DNA of 35,798 nucleotides from CAYJBH01 sp964370765 (GTDB lineage Bacteria; Bacillota; Clostridia; Oscillospirales; Ruminococcaceae), in NCBI GenBank assembly GCA_964370765.1, contig CAYJKW010000015.1, positions 1 through 35,798 of the forward strand, read 5' to 3'. A program made the translations under genes and the position numbers. Positions 6,788 to 15,786 of this stretch are shown piece after piece. Numbering within the stretch: the stretch's first letter is position 1; the number at the start of each line of letters is the position of its first letter. The notes under the pieces are model-generated. The model saw only the letters and a program-made list of their open reading frames with translations. It had not been told where the DNA came from and searched no databases.

Positions 6788-8670
6788 CCCTGCAAATCCT
6801 CCAAGATAAAATGTTCATCCGGTTTATATGTCGGAACCATCTCACAAAGTAGCTGCATCATCTCACTTCGCCTATGTTCTGTTGCAAGTGCTCTTAGCTT
6901 TTCAAGGCCGGTAATAAAGGATTCTTCGTTTATATTAATCGGAGTTCCTATAAATATTTTTTTGTTTATAGTCTTACGAACACCCTCTTCGTCCTGTAAT
7001 AGTTCCTCATAAAGTTTTTCACCCGGCCTTAACCCTGTAAAGGATATCTGTATATCTCTGTAAGGAATAAAACCTGCAAGCTTAATAAGGTTTTCGGCAA
7101 GATCCAATATCTTTACCGGCTTGCCCATATCGAGCACAAATATCTCACCACCGTCACCCATTGTAGAGGCTATAAGCACAAGTCGCACAGCTTCCGGTAT
7201 AGTCATAAAATATCGAACAATATCAGGTGTTGTAACTGTTACCGGGCCGCCGGCTGCTATCTGATCTTTAAATAACGGTAGCACCGACCCATTAGATCCA
7301 AGCACATTACCAAATCTAACCGCAACAAACTTTGTTCGGCTTTTGGTGGAGAAATATTGCACTATCATCTCACACATTCTTTTGCTTGCGCCCATTACAT
7401 TAGTAGGATTAACAGCCTTATCACTGGAGATAAGAACAAATCTGCTTGTGCCATGTGCATCGGCCGACTTAGCTACATTAAAGGTACCTACAACATTATT
7501 TTTTATTGCCTCTTCCGGCGCCGTTTCCATCAACGGAACATGTTTATGTGCAGCTGCATGGAAAACAATGGATGGCTTAAATCGCTCAAACAGCGAATCA
7601 ACCTTTTTTATATCCCTAACCGAAGCTATCTGTGTTTGTAGGTTAAGGCTGTTTCCATATTTTCTTATCAACTCCTGTTCTATAGAATAAGCATTATTTT
7701 CGTAAATATCCACAATCACAAGTAAGGAGGGTGAACAGGATGCAATCTGCCGGCATAGCTCACTACCGATTGTGCCACCTCCACCGGTTACCATTACCAC
7801 TTTATCATGTATGAGTTCATTGTCGGTAAGAAGTTCTACCTCCTCACGTCCTAGTAAATCCTCCACCTTTACTTCACGTATTCGTGATAGGATTGTATGC
7901 TCATCATCCAGTATAATACGGCTTATATCCGGTACAGTACGAAGGTTACAGTTTGTCTTTGTGCAGATCGATAGTATACTACGCTTGCGCTCCTCCGATA
8001 GGTGTGGTAAAGCAAAAAGGATTGTCTCTATTTCACATCGCTCCACAAGCTCCGGAATATCTTGTGTTGTGCCTAAAATTTCAACCCCCATTATTGAACG
8101 TCCTTTTCGCGCAAGGTTGTCATCCACCGCACAGATAATATTCATGTCCTTATCTGGGTTTTTATTAAGCTCATGGATAATAGAAGATGCCACATCGCCG
8201 GTACCTATAAGCAAAACCCGGCGCAGAACATTGTTTGCCTGCCTTTTGATTCTGGTATTACGATACATACGATATGTTAATCGCGAAAAAAGTGTAAGCG
8301 CTGATGCAAAAAGTGCTGAGGTTACGTATACAGATATCGGTATACGTCGTTCTTCATACATCAGAAGAGTAATTGAAATAAATATTATAACCGACATTGC
8401 TGATGCAAGACAGCATCTAAAAAACTCCACAATCTCAGCATATCGCCAGAGGCTATCATACATGCCCATGAAAAAATAGATAATGGCATAACAGCTTACA
8501 AAGAAAAAACAACTTGATATTAATAGGCTTATATATGACGCAGTATCAGTATGAGCAGAAATTAGCCCCCAAACAAAAAGGTATGCAAAGGTGACAGCAA
8601 ACACATCAAACAGCAAAAGTAGCTGTTTGCGATATTTTCTAAGATATTTAAATATCACTTTACTCATCAT
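6784..8670 (-). CDS. WbpM/PglF-like UDP-HexNAc 4,6-dehydratase, membrane-bound
   Basis: Long SDR-type nucleotide-sugar dehydratase (CapD/FlaA1/WbpM group, 628 residues), expected to turn UDP-GlcNAc into a 4-keto-6-deoxy intermediate. Four hydrophobic helices fill residues 15-130. A CoA-binding-like Rossmann fold follows (LLIGTGDVA, about 153-161), then the dehydratase domain with TGGGGTIGS (295-303). The usual catalytic Tyr is Met426 (NVMGASK, Lys430), as in WbpM and PglF. No cognate aminotransferase or extended-SDR 4-ketoreductase follows it. The product may feed the PglC-like transferase next door, or need enzymes encoded elsewhere. Confidence 0.93.
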   Translation of the reverse strand: MMSKVIFKYLRKYRKQLLLLFDVFAVTFAYLFVWGLISAHTDTASYISLLISSCFFFVSCYAIIYFFMGMYDSLWRYAEIVEFFRCCLASAMSVIIFISITLLMYEERRIPISVYVTSALFASALTLFSRLTYRMYRNTRIKRQANNVLRRVLLIGTGDVASSIIHELNKNPDKDMNIICAVDDNLARKGRSIMGVEILGTTQDIPELVERCEIETILFALPHLSEERKRSILSICTKTNCNLRTVPDISRIILDDEHTILSRIREVKVEDLLGREEVELLTDNELIHDKVVMVTGGGGTIGSELCRQIASCSPSLLVIVDIYENNAYSIEQELIRKYGNSLNLQTQIASVRDIKKVDSLFERFKPSIVFHAAAHKHVPLMETAPEEAIKNNVVGTFNVAKSADAHGTSRFVLISSDKAVNPTNVMGASKRMCEMIVQYFSTKSRTKFVAVRFGNVLGSNGSVLPLFKDQIAAGGPVTVTTPDIVRYFMTIPEAVRLVLIASTMGDGGEIFVLDMGKPVKILDLAENLIKLAGFIPYRDIQISFTGLRPGEKLYEELLQDEEGVRKTINKKIFIGTPININEESFITGLEKLRALATEHRRSEMMQLLCEMVPTYKPDEHFILEDLQG

Positions 8671-8671
8671 C

Positions 8672-9784
8672 TCACACTAATTCTTCTAATAATGGATCTA
8701 TAAATTTTTCAATCCCCTCTGCCCTTACATGGATATGGTCATAAAAATCGGCATGCTCGCAACCTACCTTAGCCGGATCGTAGGAACCAAAAACAGGAAT
8801 ATCATATTGTTCACCAAGCTTATTTATATAATCCTCTACCTCAAACATTCCGGGGCGCTCCTCCATCTTTTCTGTCTCTATCGTATAGACGGTTGGATGG
8901 TATGGTGTCATCATGAATATCAGGTTAGTATCGGTAGTAAGTATATACTCAATTAACACCTCAAAGTTCTTTGCTCCGCTATCCTGCATATGAGGGAAGG
9001 CATGAACTGCAGAAGAATCAAGGTTGGCAAGTGCTAATGCATCAAAATCTATCTCATCCTGACTCCTGTTGCGAAACCATTCGCCGTAAACTATCGTACC
9101 ATCGAATTTTTTAACCTCGGTAGAGTAGTGCGATAAGTCACCGGTAAGTAGTGCCGGCTTTTCTTCAAGATCACTGTCCTTTAGATAGTATCTTAGGGCA
9201 CCTTGAAAATAACTGGGTGAGTATAATGCTTCATAATTTTCGGTGTTATCCGGTGGAACATAGCTACTTTCAACACCAAGTGCAAGCGATAAAAACTCCT
9301 GATAAAGGCCCATATCGGATCGATGATCCGTATAATCTTCACCCTCATATAGTATCCATGGGTCGATTACTATAATAAGATTATCCGGTACCTTATCCTC
9401 TTTTACCATTGTATAAAAAATATTGCAGTAATCTATAAATGTAGCGCTTACCATACCATAGTTGTAAAATGGTCGATTAGGTATTAGATCCTCCCCTAGC
9501 TGTAACCCCCTTGATGAACCTATGACAGCAACTGACATTTCTTGCGGTGAATTTGCGATGTGTAGATTGTTTATCTGCCGCTCATCTAACTTCTCATACT
9601 GCGCTATAGAAAAGCCATCCAATAAAGCAAGCGCTGTACCTAACTCAAACTTATCACCATGAAATAGTGCTGAAGGGTCTACGGTGTAGTTGAACCAGAT
9701 AATAAAAATAGGTATGGGTAATAACAATACTGCCTTTATCAGCATTATTATCATAAACGGTATTGATTTTAAGGTTGCCTTCAT
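8672..9784 (-). CDS. Membrane-anchored SGNH-like protein, partner of MBOAT
   Basis: 370 residues with one N-terminal transmembrane helix (about 8-31), the rest probably outside the cell. Sequence blocks resemble SGNH hydrolases: Gly-Ser-Ser (89-91) after a beta-strand, a Tyr-Asn-Tyr-Gly element (107-110), and Asp349-His-Ile-His352 near the C-terminus. These are also found in AlgJ/AlgX-type O-acetyltransferases. It directly follows the MBOAT gene, with AAAGGAG before its ATG. Inferred role: takes acetyl groups passed through the membrane by the MBOAT protein and places them on the polysaccharide. It could instead be a deacetylase. Overall similarity to named families is low. Confidence 0.72.
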   Translation of the reverse strand: MKATLKSIPFMIIMLIKAVLLLPIPIFIIWFNYTVDPSALFHGDKFELGTALALLDGFSIAQYEKLDERQINNLHIANSPQEMSVAVIGSSRGLQLGEDLIPNRPFYNYGMVSATFIDYCNIFYTMVKEDKVPDNLIIVIDPWILYEGEDYTDHRSDMGLYQEFLSLALGVESSYVPPDNTENYEALYSPSYFQGALRYYLKDSDLEEKPALLTGDLSHYSTEVKKFDGTIVYGEWFRNRSQDEIDFDALALANLDSSAVHAFPHMQDSGAKNFEVLIEYILTTDTNLIFMMTPYHPTVYTIETEKMEERPGMFEVEDYINKLGEQYDIPVFGSYDPAKVGCEHADFYDHIHVRAEGIEKFIDPLLEELV

Positions 9785-9796
9785 CGGCTTTCTCCT

Positions 9797-11266
9797 TTAA
9801 AATGCAAAATAGATAAACGGGGATTCTCCAAATTCTCCAAAGAACAATATTGCCAATAGGCAGATATAGTAGTATGGCCAACGTATGATAAACGGTGCTC
9901 GGCTAACCCTATCGCTAAACGGTACATTTCCAGACAGTCGCTCAAACAGCAATACAAACCCTGCTGTTGCTGCAATTCCTGCCGCTGTATAATCAAAAAA
10001 GTTTAGTGATAAAAGTGCCTGAGACATCATATCGGTATTGCCTATGTAGCTAGTTAGATTGTTAAACATATGCCCAATTACATAGAATGCGGTGCCTATA
10101 TCAGGCGAAACGAAGAACACATAGGAGATTACTACCATAGTGAAAACTACCAGCCACTTTATAATTGGTATTATAAAAAACCTAGGTGATAATTTTGTTA
10201 TTCGATAAAAAGAATCGCGTAAAGGTTTTGTAAGGCGTTCGATAATTTGATAAAGTCCGTGTAACAGGCCCCATACTATAAAGGTAAAATTTGCACCATG
10301 CCATATACCGGATACAACAAATGTTATAAGTAGGTTAATATAGTTTCTAACCACACCTTTGCGATTGCCTCCAAGAGGAATATATAGATAATCTTTAAAC
10401 CATGTTGAAAGTGAGATGTGCCATCTTGACCAAAAGTCTTTGAAAGAGATTGCAAAATATGGATTGTTAAAGTTTTGCATAAGCTTAAAGCCTAATACCT
10501 GTGCAGCACCAATCGCAATATCGGAGTATCCGGAAAAGTCAAAATATATCTGAAGTGTAAACATTACCGCAGCAATTAAAAGCGAAAACCCCTCAAATTC
10601 TTGTGGTGCAGCAAAAACAACCGATACTATTTTACCAAGTCCATCTGCAACTATCACCTTTTTTACAAAGCCTATTAACATACGGCTAAGCCCGGTGCGA
10701 ACACGTTTATAATCAAATGTATTAACGATTTTAAACTGTGGAAGAAGATTTGTTGCACGCTCGATAGGACCTGCAACAAGCTGTGGAAAGAAGCTTACAA
10801 ACAAAGCATAATCGATAAAGTTTTTTTCATGTTTAAGATCTTTACGGTATACATCAATTGAGTATCCAAGTGCTTGAAAAGTATAGAAGCTTATACCTAC
10901 CGGCAGTAGAAGAGAGAATTCCGGAATACTATAATCAAATCCTAGTGATTCTGCTGCTTGTCCAATACTCTCGTTAAAGAAGTTATAATATTTAAATAAA
11001 AATAGTATCACAAGGTTTACAGTTAGGTTTATCCCAAGGGCAACCTTACGATAAATCATTGTTTTGGGCTTTTCTATAAGAAATGCAGTTAGATATGTGG
11101 ATATGGTTGAAAAGAGAATTAACAGCGCATATCCAGCATTCCACTGCATATAAAAATAGTAACTAGCCATAAGTAACCAGAGGTTTTTCACCCTGCTTGG
11201 TACAAAGAAATAAAGCAGGCAAACCACCGGAAAGAACATTAAAAATGTAGTGCTGTTAAAATTCAT
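9797..11266 (-). CDS. MBOAT-family O-acyltransferase, AlgI-like
   Basis: Multi-pass membrane protein (489 residues, about 11 hydrophobic segments) of the AlgI/DltB/PatA type that moves acyl groups, usually acetyl, across the membrane for polysaccharide modification. Diagnostic motifs: LLPVGISFYTFQ (120-131), QLVAGPIERA, DFSGYSDIAIG, FWSRWHISLSTWFKDYLYIPLGG (His283) and SGIWHGANFTFIVWG with the conserved catalytic His323. It ends just before the SGNH-like gene and starts right after the DUF2304 stop. The pair suggests the glycan made here is O-acetylated. Without a neighbouring dltA/dltC, a DltB role in teichoic acid alanylation is unlikely. Confidence 0.94.
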   Translation of the reverse strand: MNFNSTTFLMFFPVVCLLYFFVPSRVKNLWLLMASYYFYMQWNAGYALLILFSTISTYLTAFLIEKPKTMIYRKVALGINLTVNLVILFLFKYYNFFNESIGQAAESLGFDYSIPEFSLLLPVGISFYTFQALGYSIDVYRKDLKHEKNFIDYALFVSFFPQLVAGPIERATNLLPQFKIVNTFDYKRVRTGLSRMLIGFVKKVIVADGLGKIVSVVFAAPQEFEGFSLLIAAVMFTLQIYFDFSGYSDIAIGAAQVLGFKLMQNFNNPYFAISFKDFWSRWHISLSTWFKDYLYIPLGGNRKGVVRNYINLLITFVVSGIWHGANFTFIVWGLLHGLYQIIERLTKPLRDSFYRITKLSPRFFIIPIIKWLVVFTMVVISYVFFVSPDIGTAFYVIGHMFNNLTSYIGNTDMMSQALLSLNFFDYTAAGIAATAGFVLLFERLSGNVPFSDRVSRAPFIIRWPYYYICLLAILFFGEFGESPFIYFAF

Positions 11267-11629
11267 CTATAGTTTATCTTTCTCTTCGAGTTCACGAATA
11301 CGCTTTTCCAGTAATGCTGTTGATTGATTTAGTTTTGTAATACGGGATGTAAACCCCGAAACAATTACGGTGAGTGCAAGTGTATTAAAGACTAGGAAGA
11401 TAAACACAAGCAAAAACACAAAGTTAACAGGATCTATAACTCTAAATATATCACCTAAAACAAGTACAGTATATGGGGCAAGACTAAAGACTAACAGTGC
11501 AAGTCCCGACAGTAACCACATTATAGCATATTTTACCGCAAGTTTCCCCTTTTTTAGCGCATAAAAAATAATTACTATATAAAGCAATACACCTGCTGTT
11601 AAGGCAATTTGTAATGTAATTTCCTGCAT
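11267..11629 (-). CDS. DUF2304-family small membrane protein
   Basis: 120 residues with three hydrophobic helices (about 5-25, 32-55 and 65-92) and a C-terminal helical tail, ending in Glu/Lys-rich coiled-coil-like sequence. The pattern YAIMWLLSGLALLVFSLAP fits the DUF2304 family, whose members usually lie beside a DPM1-like GT2 glycosyltransferase, as here. A likely role is as membrane partner of that enzyme, in making or flipping a polyprenyl-linked sugar. The biochemical role is not established. AAAGGAGA precedes the start. Confidence 0.85.
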   Translation of the reverse strand: MQEITLQIALTAGVLLYIVIIFYALKKGKLAVKYAIMWLLSGLALLVFSLAPYTVLVLGDIFRVIDPVNFVFLLVFIFLVFNTLALTVIVSGFTSRITKLNQSTALLEKRIRELEEKDKL

Positions 11630-11640
11630 ACCTGTCTCCT

Positions 11641-12330
11641 TTAGTATTTAAGCCAACCCACTATTAACGAAAGTATAACCTTTACCATAAAGTAGGGGGA
11701 TTTTAGCGCATTAATGCTTGATATTCCCGCAAATCTTTCCTCCATAACCACCGGAACCTCTGTAACGACAAAGTTGTTTTTTACCGCGGATAGTATTGCC
11801 TCCGGCTCTGGAAAATCTTGCGCATACTCTCTTGAATAAAATTCGATTAAATTTTTACCACAAGCTCTAAAGCCGCTTGTTACATCCTTAATTCTTTTGC
11901 CGGTAAGTATTAGTATAACACCACTAATAATGTTAATGCCAAGCCTACGCAGTGCTGAGGATTGAAACCCTTCTCTTTTTACAAAGCGACTACCTATACA
12001 CATATCGGCTTTTCCGGAACTTACAGGTTCTATTACATATTTTAGATGCTCGGGGTTATGTTGACCATCTCCATCTATCTGTACCGCTACATCATAACCT
12101 CGCTCGAGCGCATATTGATAACCGCACTGAACTGTTCCACCGATTCCAAGGTTAAAAGGAAAAGATAGATAGTTTAGGTTATTATCTTTACACACCTGCA
12201 CACTGTTATCCGTCGAGCAGTCGTTTATTACTACATAGTCAACATCCGGATTAGCGCTTTTAAGACGCCTAACAACCCTAACTATATTTTCCTGTTCATT
12301 GTAACAGGGAATAATAACCAATACCTTCAA
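11641..12330 (-). CDS. Family 2 glycosyltransferase, DPM1/polyprenol-sugar type
   Basis: Soluble GT-A fold transferase (229 residues). Seen: VIIPCYNEQENI at the N-terminus, NDCSTD (36-41), NLGIGGTVQCGYQYA (60-74) and the metal-binding Asp86-Gly-Asp88 in QIDGDGQHNPE. The pattern is that of dolichyl- or undecaprenyl-phosphate sugar synthases. Start is TTG at 12330 with GGAG 8 bases upstream; an ATG start is not available. Gap of one base to the WbuB-like gene upstream. With the DUF2304 protein it may make a lipid-linked side-chain sugar or extend the repeat unit. Sugar unknown. Confidence 0.92.
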   Translation of the reverse strand: MKVLVIIPCYNEQENIVRVVRRLKSANPDVDYVVINDCSTDNSVQVCKDNNLNYLSFPFNLGIGGTVQCGYQYALERGYDVAVQIDGDGQHNPEHLKYVIEPVSSGKADMCIGSRFVKREGFQSSALRRLGINIISGVILILTGKRIKDVTSGFRACGKNLIEFYSREYAQDFPEPEAILSAVKNNFVVTEVPVVMEERFAGISSINALKSPYFMVKVILSLIVGWLKY

Positions 12331-12331
12331 G

Positions 12332-13549
12332 TTAACTCTCCATAACGTGTTTAATTAATCTCGGTAAAACAGACTCTCTACTTAGGTTTTCTTTATAATA
12401 ATTTTTGCCGTTAAGCGAAAAATAATGCAACCGCTCTAATGATTGTTCTTTAAGTTGCAATAGGTTGTTGTACAACATCTGCGAATCCTCAGGTGGGCTA
12501 CAGTAGCCACAGTCTGCTGTCTCTACTACCTTTGCACCCGCTCCTGAAAGGCTACATAGGACAGGACGGCACATCGCCATGCATGATGAAAGCTTAGCCG
12601 GTACAGTTAAATCCAGTAACGAAGTGCCGACAAGCGATACAAATAGTGCATCTGCATCTCCCGAGGCCTCAATAATTTCTGATTGAGATACCCTGCCAAA
12701 AAAGTTAAAGTATTCCTCTACCCCATGTAGTTTTGTAAGGTCAACAATATCTTTATGGCTCATTCCATCACCATACATCGAAAACATCACATCATATATG
12801 TTGTCCTGTTTGCATAGCTTTGCTATATCTATTAAAATTCCTAAACCCTGTGCAGGACTAAAGTTGCCGGCAAACATGATATTAAAGCGCTTGCTTTTTT
12901 GTGCCTTTGGCTTTGAACACTCCGCATATATGTCTTCGCAATACTGTGGGAATATTTCTATATCCTTTTTCCCTGTAACCTGTGAAAGCCTTTCTTTCAT
13001 CCCCTGCGAAAGTGCCATTAGTTTTCCACCATGCCTATAGTGCCAATTCGACACGTTTTTTACAACAAGGCGCAAAAAAGCATTATTTATAGGAAGTACC
13101 GAGTAGAGATTTTCAGGCCATAAGTCTAGCACATAGCTATATAACGGCAATCTTTTAAGCTTTGAAAAAAGTATTGCCGGAAATATCATTAAAACCGGTG
13201 AGGTCTCATAGCTTAGTATGCTATCATATTTTTTCCCAAAGAGTTTTAACATACTAAAGCTTGCAAAGAATGGATATGATAGGTAGTTTACAAGTATTCC
13301 GAATGAGCTTTTACCACGTGGAATCTCTACTGTGCGATAGATGTTAACACCGTCTTTTTGCTGGCGCCTATTTCTAAAAAAGCTATATCCATCAAAAAAT
13401 TTACCATATGGATAATTTGGAATGCCGCAAAGCACATCCACCTCTATTCCTGAATCTATAAATCCGGCTACAATATCATTTATCCGAAAGTCCTCCGGCC
13501 AATAGTGTTGGCATATAACCAACAACCTTTTTACTCCGGTTTTCGCCAT
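12332..13549 (-). CDS. Family 4 glycosyltransferase, WbuB-like (FucNAc transferase)
   Basis: GT-B fold transferase of 405 residues. The N-terminal QHYWPEDFRINDIVAGF and GIPNYPYGKFFDGY elements are typical of WbuB-type enzymes. The C-terminal domain has NIMFAGNFSPAQGLGILIDIAK and the late VPAKLSSCMAMCRPVL. WbuB in E. coli O26 is reported to transfer N-acetyl-L-fucosamine. Here the gene lies straight after the three UDP-L-FucNAc synthesis genes and overlaps the last of them by 19 bases, which supports the same donor. Acceptor unknown; probably the undecaprenyl-linked HexNAc made by the PglC-like enzyme. Confidence 0.87.
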   Translation of the reverse strand: MAKTGVKRLLVICQHYWPEDFRINDIVAGFIDSGIEVDVLCGIPNYPYGKFFDGYSFFRNRRQQKDGVNIYRTVEIPRGKSSFGILVNYLSYPFFASFSMLKLFGKKYDSILSYETSPVLMIFPAILFSKLKRLPLYSYVLDLWPENLYSVLPINNAFLRLVVKNVSNWHYRHGGKLMALSQGMKERLSQVTGKKDIEIFPQYCEDIYAECSKPKAQKSKRFNIMFAGNFSPAQGLGILIDIAKLCKQDNIYDVMFSMYGDGMSHKDIVDLTKLHGVEEYFNFFGRVSQSEIIEASGDADALFVSLVGTSLLDLTVPAKLSSCMAMCRPVLCSLSGAGAKVVETADCGYCSPPEDSQMLYNNLLQLKEQSLERLHYFSLNGKNYYKENLSRESVLPRLIKHVMES

Positions 13550-14661
13550 ACAAACTCGTCTACTATCTTAGTGTAACTTTGAATTAGCTTAACAACCTTT
13601 ATTGATACATTTGCGTCGATGTAGTCAGGTGCAACTATCGTTGGTTCTTTGTTTTCGTGCATCGAAATTGCAAGTTCTACTGCCGATAATATGTCTTTTG
13701 AAGTGACACCGCCTATTACAACAGTGCCTTTATCTAACACCTCAGGTCGCTCGGTTGAATTGCGTAACGAAACACCGCAAAAGTCAAGAATAGCCGATTC
13801 CTCCGGCAATGTTCCTGAATCGGATAAAACGCAAAGTGCACCTTGTTGCAACCTGTTATAATCAAAGAAACCGAACGGCGGTAGGTTACGCACAAGTGGG
13901 TTAAACTTAAATCCACTTGCATCAAGCTTTTTTTGACTTCTTGGGTGGGTGGAATAGATAATAGGCAAATTATATGTTTCTGCCAATATATTAAGGCTCT
14001 GCATAAGTGACACAAATTTGTGTTCTATGTCAAGATTTTCTTCACGATGTGCCGAGATTAAAAAGTATTTCCCCTGCTCTAAACCCAGTTTACTTAGCGA
14101 GTCGCTTGCAGAAATTTTATCACGGTATTTTTCCAACACCTCACGCATTGGAGATCCTGTAACGAAAATTCTATTTTTTGCAATACCCTCAGATAATAGG
14201 TATCGTCTTGAATGTTCTGTATAGGGTAGATTCACGTCGGCAATATGATCTACTATTCTGCGATTAATCTCCTCCGGCAGGTTTTCATCAAAACATCTAT
14301 TACCAGCCTCCATATGAAACACCGGTATTTTAAGTCTTTTAGCCGATATAGCACATAAACAGGAATTTGTGTCCCCTAATATCAAAAGGGCATCCGGCAT
14401 TTGATCCCTTAGTAATTTATAGCTCTTAGAGATAATGTTTCCTACTGTCTCGCCAAGGTCACCCCCAACACTCTCAAGAAAAAAGTCCGGCTGTCGTAGC
14501 TCCAGCTCCTCAAAAAATATTCCGTTTAAGGTATAATCATAGTTCTGGCCCGTATGCACAAGCATATGGTCAAAATATCGATCACAACATTTTATAACCT
14601 CAGCAAGTCGAATAATCTCCGGCCTGGTTCCGACTACCGTCATCAACTTTAACTTAGCCAC
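13531..14661 (-). CDS. capG: UDP-N-acetyl-hexosamine 2-epimerase (CapG/FnlC/WbjD type)
   Basis: Non-hydrolysing 2-epimerase of the WecB fold, 376 residues. Seen: VVGTRPEIIRLAEVI at the N-terminus, HTGQNYDYTLNGIFFEEL, MEAGNRCFDENLPEEINRR (conserved Asp, Glu and Arg), STHPRSQKKL and LSDSGTLPEES. WecB and CapG share these motifs. The position right after CapE and CapF types, and before a WbuB-like transferase, points to the last step of UDP-N-acetyl-L-fucosamine synthesis rather than ManNAc production. Start is GTG with GGAGG 8 bases upstream; only three bases separate it from capF. Confidence 0.9.
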   Translation of the reverse strand: MAKLKLMTVVGTRPEIIRLAEVIKCCDRYFDHMLVHTGQNYDYTLNGIFFEELELRQPDFFLESVGGDLGETVGNIISKSYKLLRDQMPDALLILGDTNSCLCAISAKRLKIPVFHMEAGNRCFDENLPEEINRRIVDHIADVNLPYTEHSRRYLLSEGIAKNRIFVTGSPMREVLEKYRDKISASDSLSKLGLEQGKYFLISAHREENLDIEHKFVSLMQSLNILAETYNLPIIYSTHPRSQKKLDASGFKFNPLVRNLPPFGFFDYNRLQQGALCVLSDSGTLPEESAILDFCGVSLRNSTERPEVLDKGTVVIGGVTSKDILSAVELAISMHENKEPTIVAPDYIDANVSIKVVKLIQSYTKIVDEFVWRKPE

Positions 14662-14664
14662 TCT

Positions 14665-15786
14665 TTAAACCTCCATAAAATAGGTATCAGGCTTATCCTT
14701 ATTTAACACCTCACTGCTCCAAAACAAGGTCACAAGATCGCCCTTACCTGTATTAGTAATACTGTGTGTGTGACCTGTAGGTATATCAACTACGGTAGGG
14801 CATTCACCGTCTACCTTAATTTCGGTAACATGCTCACTGTTTATCTTGCGTATCTTTATAACAGCTTCACCATAAACTACAAAAAACTTTTCTGTTTTAG
14901 TATGGTGCCAATGATTTCCTCTTGTAATTCCAGATTTTGTTGTGCTAATAAATAGCTGTCCAAATCCATCATCCTTTAGGAACTCTGCAAGGTGTCCTCT
15001 GTTATCAACATTATTTTTTAGTTGATAAGCAAATCCTGCCTGTGGTAGGTATGAGGTATATGTCCCGTATAGCTTTCTACCAAAATCATCCTTAACAGAG
15101 GGTACTGCAACGGTATTACGCCCCTCTTTAAAGGATAGTATTTGCTGTGAAAGCTCCTTTAGTGTTAGTTTATATTCGGGTGTAACCAGTAACGGAGTAT
15201 CACTTACTGTAACTACTTTTCCTTCGATAACATCAATAAGCTGTTCTACTACATCATCAATATAGCATAGTGTTACCAATGCATCCGGATTGTTTATCTG
15301 TATAGGAAGATCGTTTGCTATATTATGGCAAAATGTTGCAACAACACTGTTATAGTTCGGACGACACCATTTGCCAAAAACACCCACCAGCCTAAATACA
15401 GTAACATCAATACCTGTTGTGTGCCCATAGTCATATATCGCCTGCTCGGCCATGGCCTTGCTTTTACCATAGTCGTTTTCAAGTGTTGCCTGTATACTAC
15501 TTGTAACAGTAATAGGTGCTTTACTACCAGTTTCTTTCAGTGTTTTAAGTAGCTTTTCGGTAAAACCCGTGTTTCCTGTATAAAACTCATCGGTATTTTG
15601 TGGGCGGTTAATACCTGCAAGATGGCAAACAAACTCTGCATCTTTACAAAACTGCCTTAGCTCATCATCGCTATTTTCTATATCAAATAGCATTAGGTTG
15701 TTGTAACCACGATTCTTTAGCTCGGCAGTTAAGTTTTTTCCGATAAAGCCACCAGCACCTGTTATTAGAATACGGCTTTCGGTCAT
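14665..15786 (-). CDS. capF: CapF-type bifunctional epimerase/reductase with cupin domain
   Basis: Second enzyme of UDP-L-FucNAc synthesis: C3 epimerisation and 4-keto reduction of the CapE product. Two domains are visible in 373 residues. The N-terminal extended-SDR has GAGGFIGKN (10-18) and catalytic Tyr106-xxx-Lys110 in NDYGKSKA. The C-terminal cupin (about 265-373) has metal ligands His292, His294 and Glu299 in NHWHHTKTEKF, as in S. aureus CapF. Its ATG overlaps the capE stop (ATGA), and GAGGAA precedes it. The two-domain layout is distinctive, so the name is secure although the organism's polysaccharide is unknown. Confidence 0.95.
   Translation of the reverse strand: MTESRILITGAGGFIGKNLTAELKNRGYNNLMLFDIENSDDELRQFCKDAEFVCHLAGINRPQNTDEFYTGNTGFTEKLLKTLKETGSKAPITVTSSIQATLENDYGKSKAMAEQAIYDYGHTTGIDVTVFRLVGVFGKWCRPNYNSVVATFCHNIANDLPIQINNPDALVTLCYIDDVVEQLIDVIEGKVVTVSDTPLLVTPEYKLTLKELSQQILSFKEGRNTVAVPSVKDDFGRKLYGTYTSYLPQAGFAYQLKNNVDNRGHLAEFLKDDGFGQLFISTTKSGITRGNHWHHTKTEKFFVVYGEAVIKIRKINSEHVTEIKVDGECPTVVDIPTGHTHSITNTGKGDLVTLFWSSEVLNKDKPDTYFMEV

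Noticed and set aside
7772..8479. Long open frame on the plus strand opposite the WbpM-like dehydratase
   Set aside because: It is antisense to a strongly conserved gene, is rich in Ser and Arg as expected of a shadow frame, and has no recognisable domain or ribosome binding site.
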